Assembly (NCBI GenBank): GCA_964640055.1
Contig: CAZXFH010000028.1
Location: 1 to 42,197, forward strand
From: CAZXFH01 sp964640055
Lineage (GTDB): Bacteria > Fidelibacterota > UBA2242 > JAFGTP01
Length of the DNA stretch: 42,197 nucleotides
Direction: 5' to 3'
Made by a program: the position numbers and the translations under genes. Positions 16,798-26,252 of this stretch are shown one piece after another. Under the pieces are notes generated by a model. The model worked only from the letters and a program-made list of their open reading frames with translations. It made no database searches and was not told the origin of the DNA. Each line of letters starts with the position of its first letter. Position 1 is the stretch's first letter.

Positions 16798-18273
16798 ATG
16801 CACAGAGTTATTTGGAGTGTCATTTTTTTTAGCCTGCAATTTTTAATGGCTTCAGACCCGGTGGAATTTACTCGTTTTTTTGAAGATCGGACTCTGCGGA
16901 TCGATTATTATCATATCGGCGACGCAGTGACTGAAATTTTTACCATTGACCAGATATATCAGCAGGTCAGATGGGCCGGTAATCCCCGCCAACTGATCGA
17001 TGAATTCAACAACGGTCGCTATTATTATAAGCTCTATGACCTGACCACTAACCGACTTATTTATTCTAAGGGATTTGATAGTTATTTCAGTGAATATCAA
17101 ACCACAACCCCTGCCCATCAACAAGTCAAACGGACCTATCATGAGACTGCTCTTACCCCCTATCCCAAGCGTCCGGTTTTATTTGTGATTGAAAAGCGTA
17201 ATCGTCAAAAAGTGCTGCAGCTTGTCTTTAAGAAAGAGATTGATCCGGGGGATTACCATATCATCAAAGAGGGCGCTGGACGGGGTGATAAGATCCTGAA
17301 GATCCGGGATAACGGTGACCCGCACCAAAAAGTAGATCTGGCCATCATTGGAGAGGGCTATACCCAGCGGGAACGACGAAAATTTAAACAGGATCTGAAT
17401 AAATACACTGATATGCTTTTTTCCATCGAACCTTTTCAATCCTATCAGGATCATTTCAATGTTTATGGTATCTTTAGCCCCTCTATGGAGAGTGGTGTTG
17501 ATCGGCCCACCCACGGTGTATATAAAAATACGGTTTTAAATGCCTCCTTCAATGCACTGGATACTCCACGTTATTTGTTAACCGAGGACAACCGAACCCT
17601 GCAGGATATAGCGGCTCAGGTACCCAGTGATGTAATCTGTATCATGGCAAATGAGAATCGCTACGGTGGGGGTGGTATTTATAATTTTTTTAGTATTTTT
17701 ACGGCCGGGGATGTCAAATGGAATGAATATGTTTTTATTCATGAATTTGGACATTCTTTTGCCGGACTGGCAGATGAATATTACAGTTCTCAAGTGGCAT
17801 ATAATGATTTCTATCCTCAGGGTGTGGAACCGACCGAGCCCAATATTACCGCTCTGCTAGACCCGGAGCTATTGAAATGGCGGGATCTGGTAACTCCCGG
17901 ACTGGAAATTCCAACCCCTTGGGGAAAATCCGAATACGATAGTCTTAGTCAGACCGTTGGCCATTTACGGGCAGAAAAACAAAAGCGGACCAGACAATTA
18001 GTCCTGCAACATGTTAAAACGGATAGTATTGAGCAGATAGAAGAGGAATTTGATAACAGAATAGCAGCCGCTCGACAGAAAACCAAGCGGTTTGTCAGTC
18101 AGCACCCTTTGAAAGGCAAAATAGGTGCTTTTGAAGGAGCCGGTTATCGCAGCGAGGGACTTTTCCGGCCTACCTTGAATTCCATCATGAATCAGTTTAC
18201 TGGCGAGGACAGACACTTTTATACCGTCAATGAGCAGGCCATAATCCATATTATCAAACATTATACTGAATAA
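16798..18273 (+). CDS. Secreted M64 (IgA-peptidase-like) metallopeptidase
   Basis: A 491-residue secreted peptidase. A signal peptide covers residues 1-19 (hydrophobic IWSVIFFSLQFLMAS), followed by an M64 N-terminal beta domain (about 25-150). The catalytic domain carries the zinc motif HEFGHSFAGLADEYY, with His315, Glu316, His319 and Asp326. VDLAIIGEGYT is the conserved start of the M64 domain. M64 enzymes of gut bacteria cut IgA and other proteins; here a general extracellular or periplasmic protease is more likely. GAGGAGAG precedes the ATG. The position between PepP and a peptide transporter fits a protein-degradation operon. An acidic/basic helical insert lies around residues 385-425. 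Confidence 0.9.
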   Translation: MHRVIWSVIFFSLQFLMASDPVEFTRFFEDRTLRIDYYHIGDAVTEIFTIDQIYQQVRWAGNPRQLIDEFNNGRYYYKLYDLTTNRLIYSKGFDSYFSEYQTTTPAHQQVKRTYHETALTPYPKRPVLFVIEKRNRQKVLQLVFKKEIDPGDYHIIKEGAGRGDKILKIRDNGDPHQKVDLAIIGEGYTQRERRKFKQDLNKYTDMLFSIEPFQSYQDHFNVYGIFSPSMESGVDRPTHGVYKNTVLNASFNALDTPRYLLTEDNRTLQDIAAQVPSDVICIMANENRYGGGGIYNFFSIFTAGDVKWNEYVFIHEFGHSFAGLADEYYSSQVAYNDFYPQGVEPTEPNITALLDPELLKWRDLVTPGLEIPTPWGKSEYDSLSQTVGHLRAEKQKRTRQLVLQHVKTDSIEQIEEEFDNRIAAARQKTKRFVSQHPLKGKIGAFEGAGYRSEGLFRPTLNSIMNQFTGEDRHFYTVNEQAIIHIIKHYTE

Positions 18274-18282
18274 CTTTTTAAT

Positions 18283-18313
18283 TTTGGATTTCAATTCAGG
18301 AATCCTAGATTTG
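18283..18313 (+). promoter_or_regulatory. Candidate internal promoter before the POT transporter
   Basis: TTTG at 18283-18286, a 19-base gap and TAGATTTG at 18306-18313 match the Bacteroidota -33/-7 pattern best of all sites in the window. It would give the transporter and dipeptidase their own transcript with a leader of about 90 bases. Confidence 0.5.
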
Positions 18314-18408
18314 TAAAGATTGAAGATTTATGGTGTATAGAGTTGAATTTTCAAAATTACGCAAACTTATAAATACCAATCACATTAATATTTTTTAGAG
18401 GAGTAACA

Positions 18409-19692
18409 ATGTTTAAAAAACATCCAAGAGGTTTAGGTACCCTGTTCTTTACTGAAATGTGGGAACGGTTCGGATTTTATACTATGATGGCTATCTTTGT
18501 ACTCTATATGGATTTGGATTTTGGGTGGCCCGATGAGTTGAAAGGCCAAATTTATGGTATCTTTCTGGCCGGAGTCTATTTTTTCCCAATTTTTGGCGGC
18601 TGGATGGCTGATAAATTCTTAGGGGGACGCAACACTATTCGGATAGGAGCCATCGTAATGGCTGTCGGCTATTCGGGTATGGCCCTGTCAGCGGTAAATC
18701 GTCTGCCCATATTTTATCTGTCTCTGATATTGATCGCAGTTGGCAGTGGATTATTTAAAGCCAATATTTCCGTGATGGTCGGTAATCTGTATAAAGAAGG
18801 CAGTGAATTAAAAGATACTGGCTTTAATATTTTTTATATGGGCATTAATATCGGGGCCCTGGTGGCACCTTTAGTGGCTACCTTTCTGCGGAACACCTTC
18901 AATTTCAATATCTGTTTTGCCGTCGCTGCAGTGGGCATGCTTATCTCGCTGGCGATCTTTCAGCTGGGAGGTGTCAATTACCAACATGCTGATAGTCATC
19001 CCAAACATAAAAAGAATACCGCGGCGAGCAGGGAGCATACCGTACCCATTATGACCAAAGAAGAAGAGCGGCAACGCCTGGCTTCCCTGGCAATTCTCTT
19101 TGCGATCGTAATATTTTTCTGGATGGCATTTTTTCAGAACGGGTCGGCGCTGACTATGTTTGCCGAACGCTCTACCAGGATCTATCGCTTTTTGAAGCCG
19201 GAAACCTATCAGTTCTTCAATCCCTTTTTTATTGTTGTTTTAACGCCATTGCTCGTGTCAATCTTTAGTAGTTTGCGGAAAAAGGGGCGGGAGCCTACCA
19301 GTGCCGCTAAGATTTCTATCGGGATGTTTATCTCCAGTCTATCCCTTGTCATTATGATTATTGCTTCCCTGATGGGCGGTAATCAAGATCAAAACATCAT
19401 GTCCCCTTTCTGGCTGATCGGTACCTACTTTTTTGTGACCATTTCCGAATTGTTTGTTAGCCCCATGGGACTCTCCTTTGTTTCCAAGGTGGCTCCCAAA
19501 CGGTTCCAGGGCACTATGATGGGCTGCTGGTTCGGAGCCACGGCGATCGGGGCTTACGCCTCGGGATTGTTATTTAGTTTTTACAGTAAAATACCGCATC
19601 ATCTCTACTTTATTTTACTAGCCGCCTGTTTGTGCATTACAGGTTTATTGGTACTGTTTTTTATAAAAAAATTAAATCGATTTGCAGGATGA
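18409..19692 (+). CDS. Proton-dependent oligopeptide transporter (POT/PTR2)
   Basis: This inner-membrane carrier imports di- and tripeptides with protons. The first helix carries the family ExxER motif in TEMWERFGFYT (near residues 12-22), and GVYFFPIFGGWMADKFLGGR is the usual loop 2-3 signature. FYMGINIGALVAP is the second PTR2 signature. At 427 residues it is at the short end of the family, with 11-12 predicted membrane segments. GGAG precedes ATG 18409. Its place between M64 and M19 peptidases suggests uptake of their products. Confidence 0.93.
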   Translation: MFKKHPRGLGTLFFTEMWERFGFYTMMAIFVLYMDLDFGWPDELKGQIYGIFLAGVYFFPIFGGWMADKFLGGRNTIRIGAIVMAVGYSGMALSAVNRLPIFYLSLILIAVGSGLFKANISVMVGNLYKEGSELKDTGFNIFYMGINIGALVAPLVATFLRNTFNFNICFAVAAVGMLISLAIFQLGGVNYQHADSHPKHKKNTAASREHTVPIMTKEEERQRLASLAILFAIVIFFWMAFFQNGSALTMFAERSTRIYRFLKPETYQFFNPFFIVVLTPLLVSIFSSLRKKGREPTSAAKISIGMFISSLSLVIMIIASLMGGNQDQNIMSPFWLIGTYFFVTISELFVSPMGLSFVSKVAPKRFQGTMMGCWFGATAIGAYASGLLFSFYSKIPHHLYFILLAACLCITGLLVLFFIKKLNRFAG

Positions 19693-19720
19693 TATGTAAA
19701 CTTAGATTGGATAAATAACA

Positions 19721-20950
19721 ATGAAATCCTTAGTGAAGCAATTATTATTAGCCAGCCTTATTGGTGTTTCATCTTTTTCTGCTTGTCAGAAAAACTTAAG
19801 TCAGGAAGCTGCCGAAATCCATGATGAAGTATTAACCATTGATACCCATTGCGATACCCCCTTACGGATGTTTCGTTCTGATTTTGATATTGGCAGATCA
19901 CATGATCCCCGGCAGGGGGGCGGCAAGGTTGACCTGATTCGCATGCGCGCCGGGGGGTTGGATGCCCAGTTTTTTGCCGTTTATATTGCTCAAGGTCCCC
20001 GGGATAAAGCCGGGAACCAACAAGCGATAGCCCTGACATCCCGGATTATTGATACGGTTTACGCTGAAATAGAACAATATCCCGATCTGGCGGAAATCGC
20101 CTTACACCCGGAAGATGCTTATCGGCTGCAAAATCAGGCTAAACGGGCGATCTATTTAGGAATTGAGAATGGATATGCGATCGGTGATGAGCTGAGTTTG
20201 ATAAACAAATATTACCAACGGGGAATCCGGTACATTACTCTCTGTCATGTTAAAAATAATGATATTTGTGATTCTTCCAATGATAGCACCGAACATGGCG
20301 GATTAAGCCCCTTTGGACGTAAAGTTGTAAAGCGCATGAATCGCATTGGAATGATCATTGACATCTCCCACGCTTCGGACCAGACTTTCTATGATGTAAT
20401 TGAAGTATCACAGGCACCGATCATCGCCTCCCATTCATGTGCCCGGGCTATCTGTGACAATGTTAGAAATATGTCGGATGCCATGTTAAAAGAGCTGGCC
20501 TATAATGGGGGTGTTCTTCAGGTTTGTATCTTGAGTGCCTATGTGAAGGAATTGGAAGCCAGTGCCCCCCGGGATTCAGCGCTGAGTATCTGGCGGCAAA
20601 AATACCCGGGATACTGGGATTTACCGGAAATGAAAAAGCAATTGGCTCGGACAGAAAGGCGAGAGATTGACCGTAAGTTTCCACCCTCTCTGGCTACCGT
20701 TGCTGACTTTGTAGATCACATTGACCATATTGTGCAAGTAGCCGGTATTGATCATGTGGGTATTGGAACCGATTTTGATGGAGGTGGTGCCCTCAAGGAT
20801 TGTTACGACGTCAGCCAAATGGGTAATATTACCCGTGAATTGCTAAAGAGAGGCTACAATAAAAAAGAAATCGCCAAGATCTGGGGTGGTAATTTTATGC
20901 GTGTGTTCCGTAAAGTACAGGCGGTTGCCGCTAACAGTCCAACAGAATAA
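19721..20950 (+). CDS. Membrane dipeptidase (M19), predicted lipoprotein
   Basis: M19 renal-dipeptidase-like enzymes cleave dipeptides, including some with D-residues. The N-terminus has a lipoprotein signal ending FSAC, so the mature enzyme should be lipid-anchored outside the cytoplasm. Zinc ligands are in DTHCDT (His and Asp), LGIENG (Glu), and the His residues of LCHVKNND, IDISHASD and ASHSCARA. VGIGTDFDGGG is the conserved C-terminal block. The 409-residue length is normal. It follows the POT gene by 28 bases, so the two are co-transcribed, pairing dipeptide cleavage with uptake. Confidence 0.93.
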   Translation: MKSLVKQLLLASLIGVSSFSACQKNLSQEAAEIHDEVLTIDTHCDTPLRMFRSDFDIGRSHDPRQGGGKVDLIRMRAGGLDAQFFAVYIAQGPRDKAGNQQAIALTSRIIDTVYAEIEQYPDLAEIALHPEDAYRLQNQAKRAIYLGIENGYAIGDELSLINKYYQRGIRYITLCHVKNNDICDSSNDSTEHGGLSPFGRKVVKRMNRIGMIIDISHASDQTFYDVIEVSQAPIIASHSCARAICDNVRNMSDAMLKELAYNGGVLQVCILSAYVKELEASAPRDSALSIWRQKYPGYWDLPEMKKQLARTERREIDRKFPPSLATVADFVDHIDHIVQVAGIDHVGIGTDFDGGGALKDCYDVSQMGNITRELLKRGYNKKEIAKIWGGNFMRVFRKVQAVAANSPTE

Positions 20951-21038
20951 AGAGGATCCCGTTCATTCAACCTATTGCCAATTATTTCATAGATCCTGGC
21001 CAGGGTTGGGATCTTTAATGATCAGGTAGGAGATATAT

Positions 21039-21359
21039 ATGGCTTTTAAAACGCTGTTTTTAGCCCATTATCCTTTTGAGTTATCCGGAGAGGATAGTTG
21101 CTGTATCACACAACCAAAATATGAGTTAATGGTTAAATTAGTCCAGGATCAGGCGCAAGCCAAAAAAGTGGCCAAGCAGATGGTAACCCAAGCTGGAATT
21201 CAATCGATTTTGTTATGTCCCGGGTTTACCCATGCAGAAGTAGCTGAAATTGCAGCGCTGGTTAAAGACCAGGCCGGTGTCTGTGTGGCCCGTTGCGACG
21301 GTCCCAGCAGCCGTATTACTACGGAAGTGATGCGCAAAGAGGGCTGGTTTCAAAAATGA
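21039..21359 (+). CDS. DUF6506 family small protein
   Basis: A 106-residue soluble protein that I match to DUF6506 from the pattern of an N-terminal beta strand, a central VKLVQDQAQAKKVAKQMV helix and LLCPGFTHAEVAEIAALV followed by a Val/Arg strand. No function is established for the family and no catalytic motif is obvious. GGAG at 21026-21029 precedes ATG 21039. It is the last gene of the rightward peptidase group, 88 bases behind the M19 gene, and may be co-transcribed. Confidence 0.6.
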   Translation: MAFKTLFLAHYPFELSGEDSCCITQPKYELMVKLVQDQAQAKKVAKQMVTQAGIQSILLCPGFTHAEVAEIAALVKDQAGVCVARCDGPSSRITTEVMRKEGWFQK

Positions 21360-21508
21360 GTATTCAGCCAAACTAATATTGCGTTTCGATACCTCAGCTT
21401 GAGTTTGTCAATAATATTTCTGGCAGACTATATTGTTATAAATAAACTAAAAAATCAATGAAATCAATATGCCAGATTATGGGCCCACTAATTTTCATAA
21501 TAAAATTC

Positions 21509-23605
21509 TTAATCAAGCCCCCGTCGTTCTAGCAATGGCTGTATCTCGGGCTCTTTCCCTCGAAAGCGTTGGTACATTTCCATGGGATACCCTGTGCCAC
21601 CTTTGGAGAGGATATTTTCACGGAAAGATTGAGCGGTATTAGGGTCAAAAAGACTGCTTTCCTTAAAGGCCTGGAAGGCATCGGCATCCAACACTTCTGA
21701 CCAAATATAACTGTAATATCCGGCCGAATATCCGCCGGCAAAAATATGTTGAAAATAAGTGCTGCGGTAACGCGGATCTATTTCAGGAATTAAATCAATA
21801 GATTGCATTGATTTGTTTTCGAAGGCCAGAACATCTTTTTCTTCAGCCTTGGTCAGGGAATGCCAATCCATATCTAAAAAGGAGGCTGCCAGGTATTCCA
21901 CGGTTTTGAATCCCTGATTAAACTTATTGGCTTTGACGAGCTTCTCGATTAATTCATCGGGAATTGCCTCACCGCTTTGATAATGTTTGGCAATGGTCTT
22001 TAAGACCCTGGGCTCTGCTGCCCAGTTTTCCATGATCTGGGAGGGTAGTTCTACAAAGTCGCGGGGCACAGAGGTACCGGATAGCTTCGGATAGGTACAG
22101 TCGGATAAAAGTCCGTGGAGGGCATGCCCGAATTCATGGAACAAAGTCAATGTCTGATCAAAGGTAATTAAGGCGGGTTCATTTTCTGAGGCTTTCGAAA
22201 AATTACAATTAATGCTTACAATAGGGGTTACAGGCTGACCATTTCTGATGTGTTGTTTGCGATAGTGATTCATCCAGGCGCCGCCCCGTTTGCCCATGCG
22301 GGCATAAAAGTCTGTGTACAGAAGACCCACATGGGAACCATCGGCTTCTTTGACCTCAAAAACAGTAACATCCTTGTGATAAACAGGGACATTAGCTACT
22401 TTTTCAAATTGGAGACCATATAATTTAGTCGCAACTCTGAAGGCACCGTCGCGCACATTTTCCAATTGGAAGTAGGGTTTTATTTCATTCTCATCGAGAT
22501 TATACTGCGCTTTTCTGACCTTTTCAGCGTAATAACGCCAATCCCAGGGCTTTAATTTAAACGTCTCCCCCTGTGAGGAGATCATTTGCTGCAGCGTACG
22601 GGCTTCGGTACGGGCTTGCTCTAAAGCCGGTTTCCAGATTTTTTGCAGTAACTGATTTACATTTTGCGGGGTTTTTGCCATGTTTTTTTCCAGAACAAAA
22701 TCCGCATGAGTTGGATAACCCAGGAGACGGGCTTTTTTGACTCTTAATGCAGCAATACGCGCCAGAATGGATTTGTTATCCAAATCATTATCGTGATTGC
22801 CCCGGTTGATATAGGCCTTGTAAATTTGTTCCCGTAAATCGCGTTTTTCTGAATAGGTCAAAAAAGGATTGATGCTGGTACGATTGAGAATAAACACCCA
22901 TTTGTCCGGTTTATTGCGGGATTTTGCAATTTCAGCGGCATTGCTGATAATTGAAGGCGGTAGCCCCGCTAAATCTTTTTTATTATCGATCACCAGTTCA
23001 TAGGTTTCATTTTCTTTGAGTACATTATCACCAAACTCCAGGGTTAGCATCGATAATTCTTTATTGAGCTTGCGTAGTGCTTGCTTTTGTTTATTATTCA
23101 ACCGGGCCCCATTACGTGTGAACTCATCATAATATTTTTGTAAAAGTGCTTTTTGTTCCCTATTTAAGTCCAGCTGTTCTGCTTGCTTATGAAGCGTCGC
23201 AATACGCTTAAAAAGTGAGACATTCAGTAATATATCATCATTATGGTCCGATAACATCGGGGTTACTTTTTCAGCAATTTTCTGTAACTCGTCATTGGTC
23301 TTTGAGGAACGCATTATATTAAATATGCGATCGACTTTTGTCAGCAGTTCACCACTATTTTCCAGGGCGATCAATGTATTCTGAAATGTAGGGACTGCGG
23401 AGTTGTTAGTAATGGCTTTAATTTCTTCTCTTTGTTGCTGTATACCTTTTTTGAAGGCGGGTAAATAATGGTGGGCTTTTATCTTGTTAAAGGGCGGGGC
23501 TTGAAAGGGGGTGGTCCATTCTTGCAGAAAAGGATTTGCAGATTGCTTGGTACAGGCTGGCAGAAGTAAAAACACTCCCAAAATAAATAAGATTGCTTGT
23601 TTCAT
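21509..23605 (-). CDS. M3 family oligopeptidase (Dcp-like), predicted lipoprotein
   Basis: This is a thimet-oligopeptidase-family zinc enzyme that degrades short peptides, most like peptidyl-dipeptidase Dcp/oligopeptidase A in its 698-residue length and layout. The N-terminal signal ends LLPAC with Cys18 as lipid site, so it acts outside the cytoplasm, whereas most Dcp enzymes are soluble. The zinc motif HEFGHALHG has His490, Glu491 and His494. The C-terminal block FAGGYSAGYYSYIWSEV is typical of M3. AAGGAGA precedes the ATG. It is divergent from grpE and converges on the DUF6506 gene with a 149-base gap in which no terminator is clear. Confidence 0.93.
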   Translation of the reverse strand: MKQAILFILGVFLLLPACTKQSANPFLQEWTTPFQAPPFNKIKAHHYLPAFKKGIQQQREEIKAITNNSAVPTFQNTLIALENSGELLTKVDRIFNIMRSSKTNDELQKIAEKVTPMLSDHNDDILLNVSLFKRIATLHKQAEQLDLNREQKALLQKYYDEFTRNGARLNNKQKQALRKLNKELSMLTLEFGDNVLKENETYELVIDNKKDLAGLPPSIISNAAEIAKSRNKPDKWVFILNRTSINPFLTYSEKRDLREQIYKAYINRGNHDNDLDNKSILARIAALRVKKARLLGYPTHADFVLEKNMAKTPQNVNQLLQKIWKPALEQARTEARTLQQMISSQGETFKLKPWDWRYYAEKVRKAQYNLDENEIKPYFQLENVRDGAFRVATKLYGLQFEKVANVPVYHKDVTVFEVKEADGSHVGLLYTDFYARMGKRGGAWMNHYRKQHIRNGQPVTPIVSINCNFSKASENEPALITFDQTLTLFHEFGHALHGLLSDCTYPKLSGTSVPRDFVELPSQIMENWAAEPRVLKTIAKHYQSGEAIPDELIEKLVKANKFNQGFKTVEYLAASFLDMDWHSLTKAEEKDVLAFENKSMQSIDLIPEIDPRYRSTYFQHIFAGGYSAGYYSYIWSEVLDADAFQAFKESSLFDPNTAQSFRENILSKGGTGYPMEMYQRFRGKEPEIQPLLERRGLD

Positions 23606-23731
23606 GGACGCGTCTCCTTATTTTTTTGCTCGCAAATAGCGGGCTATCTTAGTAAGGATTGGCGGTGATGTCAAGTAATAATAATGGACCCGTTTGTTTT
23701 TAGACATTTTAAAAGGTTGGGCCCCTGTCAT

Positions 23732-23760
23732 TTTGTCTGGCAGTTTGAAAGGTAGTTTTG
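23732..23760 (+). promoter_or_regulatory. Candidate promoter of grpE-dnaJ
   Basis: TTTG at 23732-23735 and TAGTTTTG at 23753-23760 are 17 bases apart and fit TTTG/TAnnTTTG. No CIRCE inverted repeat, which would indicate HrcA control, is present in this 270-base divergent region. Confidence 0.4.
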
Positions 23761-23881
23761 TACGCTGTGAATGTGCTATGTCTTTACGTCAATATGTATT
23801 ATATTTTTCGATGGTATTAAAATTGCAAATAAAAAACAAGCTAAGAAAATAGGATGTTAATCAAATAAAGAAAGGATGCCA

Positions 23882-24544
23882 GTGACAAAGAAAAAAAATA
23901 AGAAAGCGGATGGAGATAAAGTAACAATAAAAAATAAGTCTACTGAGGACAAGTCCTCTAACCAAAATGAAAAAGTTCAAGACAAAGATTTTAATTCTCA
24001 AAGTTCCGGTAAATCAGGGGCTGCTGATAACACTGCCGGCCAACTGAAAGTTATGGAAAAGGAGCTGCACACCGCGGAAGAAAAACTGCAAAAAATCCAA
24101 GCGGATATGGAAGCCAAGGAAACAGAGTTAGACAAATTAAATGAAAAGTATATTCGTCTGGCAGCCGAGTTCGATAATTTCCGAAAACGAACAGAAAAAG
24201 AACGGATCCAATTACATACTTATGCTGGAGAGAAAGTATTGAAAGAGATACTACCTATCCTGGATGATATTGAAAGGGCTGTTAATGATCAGAGTGGAAA
24301 GTCCGGGGCTCATTCCAGTGCCGGTTTGGGGTTGATCCATAAAAAATTTCTGAAGACGTTAAATGATTTGGGGGTAAAACCGATCGAAGCCTTGGGTAAA
24401 CCCTTTGATCCTGATTTACACCATGCCGTCATGTCCCGGGAAGTTGAAGATGTTGAATCTGAAACCGTGGTGGAAGAATTTGAAAAAGGGTACCTTTATC
24501 AAGACCGTGTCTTAAGATATGCAAAGGTGGTGGTAAGTAAGTAA
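23882..24544 (+). CDS. grpE: GrpE nucleotide exchange factor
   Basis: GrpE releases ADP from DnaK in the heat-shock chaperone cycle. A Lys/Ser/Asp-rich disordered start (about residues 1-55) is followed by a long coiled coil (about 60-115) ending in the family motif LAAEFDNFRKRTEKE, then the C-terminal beta-wing domain with PFDPDLHHAV and GYLYQDRVLRYAKVVV. GTG 23882 is chosen because AAAGG at 23871-23875 is six bases away. The in-frame ATG at 23876 directly abuts that site and would add two residues. Two bases separate it from dnaJ. dnaK is not in the window. Confidence 0.95.
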   Translation: MTKKKNKKADGDKVTIKNKSTEDKSSNQNEKVQDKDFNSQSSGKSGAADNTAGQLKVMEKELHTAEEKLQKIQADMEAKETELDKLNEKYIRLAAEFDNFRKRTEKERIQLHTYAGEKVLKEILPILDDIERAVNDQSGKSGAHSSAGLGLIHKKFLKTLNDLGVKPIEALGKPFDPDLHHAVMSREVEDVESETVVEEFEKGYLYQDRVLRYAKVVVSK

Positions 24545-24546
24545 TT

Positions 24547-25698
24547 ATGCCGAGAGATTATTATGAAATTTTAGGAGTTGATCGCAAGGCTTCTAAAGAG
24601 GATATTAAAAAAGCCTATCGCAAAATCGCGATGAAATATCATCCTGATAAAAATCCCGGTGATAAAGAGGCTGAAAATAAATTCAAGGAAGCGGCCGAAG
24701 CCTATTCTGTTCTTTCTGATGATGATAAGCGGCGTAAATATGACCAATTCGGCCATGCTGGTGTAAAAGGTGGCGACGCAGGTTTTGGCGGCGCCCAAGG
24801 GTTTGGAGCCGGTGGCTTTGGATTTGACCTTTCCGATGCCCTGCGCACCTTTATGGAAGATTTTGGTGGCTTTGGCGGGTTTGAAGATTTCTTTGGGGGA
24901 GGCTCTTCCCGACGAACTCGACGGAGAACCTCAAATAAAGGGAGTAACTTAAAAGTTAAGTTAGCCCTCACTCTGGAAGAGATAAACCAGGGTGTCAGTA
25001 AGAAAATTAAGTTGAAACGGATGGAAGCCTGTGATGTCTGTAAGGGAGAAGGAACCAAACCAGGGACTTCCCTGAAAACCTGTCCGGTGTGCCAGGGACG
25101 AGGCGAAGTTCGGGAAGTTTCGCGATCGTTATTCGGTCAAATGGTAAATGTTCGCATATGCTCTAACTGTCACGGGGAAGGAAAAGTAGCCGAACAGAGC
25201 TGCCGGAAGTGCGGGGGTGACGGACGTATCCGCGTGGCAAAAGAAGTCATGGTAAAAGTGCCGGCTGGCGTTGGAACTGGTCACTATATTACTATGCGGG
25301 GTGAAGGTAATGCCGGCGTACGTAACGGTCCGCGAGGAGATTTAATTGTGTTTTTCGAACAAGAGGAGCACGAATATTTTATCCGTAAGGCCGATGATAT
25401 TTTAATAGATATGCATATTACACCCGCTGAAGCAGTGCTGGGTACCAAAATTAAAGTTCCCACGCTGAATGGTAAAGTGAATCTGGAGATTCCTTCCGGA
25501 ATTCAACCATACAAAATGTTGCGTCTTAAAAATAAAGGTATCCCCCATTTACACGGTTCCGGTCGCGGTGATCAACTGGTTCGTATTCAGGTAAATATTC
25601 CAAAAGACTTGGACAATAAAGAGAAATCGCTCTATAAAAATTTGTTACAGAACGAGGACAACATTACTGCTAAGCAACGATTTAGTAAAATAAAATAG
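24547..25698 (+). CDS. dnaJ: Chaperone DnaJ
   Basis: DnaJ delivers unfolded clients to DnaK and triggers its ATPase. The J domain (1-70) has YHPDKNPG with the HPD tripeptide. A Gly/Phe-rich linker (about 75-125) follows, then four zinc motifs CDVCKGEG, CPVCQGRG, CSNCHGEG and CRKCGGDG (about 160-220), then the client-binding C-terminal domains. At 383 residues it is a complete type I DnaJ. It is translated directly behind grpE. Confidence 0.97.
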   Translation: MPRDYYEILGVDRKASKEDIKKAYRKIAMKYHPDKNPGDKEAENKFKEAAEAYSVLSDDDKRRKYDQFGHAGVKGGDAGFGGAQGFGAGGFGFDLSDALRTFMEDFGGFGGFEDFFGGGSSRRTRRRTSNKGSNLKVKLALTLEEINQGVSKKIKLKRMEACDVCKGEGTKPGTSLKTCPVCQGRGEVREVSRSLFGQMVNVRICSNCHGEGKVAEQSCRKCGGDGRIRVAKEVMVKVPAGVGTGHYITMRGEGNAGVRNGPRGDLIVFFEQEEHEYFIRKADDILIDMHITPAEAVLGTKIKVPTLNGKVNLEIPSGIQPYKMLRLKNKGIPHLHGSGRGDQLVRIQVNIPKDLDNKEKSLYKNLLQNEDNITAKQRFSKIK

Positions 25699-25835
25699 TG
25701 ATATTTATTTCTATTAATGGACTTCAACAATTAAATTACAAATAGTATGGCTGAAACATACGGCTGGAGCAGAATGGTTACAAGCATTGAGAACCGATTA
25801 TTTTTTATTGATATTTTTTTCATTTTACAAGAAAA

Positions 25836-26252
25836 ATGCTAAATTTAACCCGACAGGAAAGGATCGTAATTAAGTTCCTTGTCATATTTTTCTTGGTAGG
25901 AAGTGGGATATATCTGTTTAAGGGGCAGCTTTTTGAACCGCAAGATGATCCGGAAAAGACAACTGCAAAGGTACGCGAATTTAAACGGCTGGTCAGCGAA
26001 GTCGATTCTGTGTATTTTTCCCAAAGTAAGTCTATACACACTTCGTCAACTGAACAGACGGTTATTAATTTGAATACTGCTAATGAGGATGAATTGACCC
26101 GTATCTCAGGTATAGGACCGGTGACTGCCACAAAAATTGTGGCCTACCGTAAACAAAACAAGGGCTTTAAAAGTGTGGATGAACTTCTCAATATTAAAGG
26201 TATTGGTAATAAAACATTAGAATACATAAGAGACGAGGTTACCATTGAGTGA
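25836..26252 (+). CDS. ComEA-like helix-hairpin-helix DNA-binding protein
   Basis: A 138-residue protein with one N-terminal membrane segment (residues about 10-27, IKFLVIFFLVGSGIYLF) and a C-terminal double helix-hairpin-helix domain (about 75-138): INLNTANEDELTRISGIGP and LLNIKGIGNKTLEYI. This layout is that of ComEA, which binds incoming DNA outside the membrane during natural transformation. The start has a poor Shine-Dalgarno. It overlaps the next gene by eight bases and leads a group with PilM- and PilN-like genes, which supports a link to a pilus or DNA-uptake machine, though no uptake test can be made from sequence. Confidence 0.85.
   Translation: MLNLTRQERIVIKFLVIFFLVGSGIYLFKGQLFEPQDDPEKTTAKVREFKRLVSEVDSVYFSQSKSIHTSSTEQTVINLNTANEDELTRISGIGPVTATKIVAYRKQNKGFKSVDELLNIKGIGNKTLEYIRDEVTIE

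Noticed and set aside
23606..23881. CIRCE-type HrcA operator before grpE
   Set aside because: I looked for the TTAGCACTC/GAGTGCTAA repeat and did not find it.
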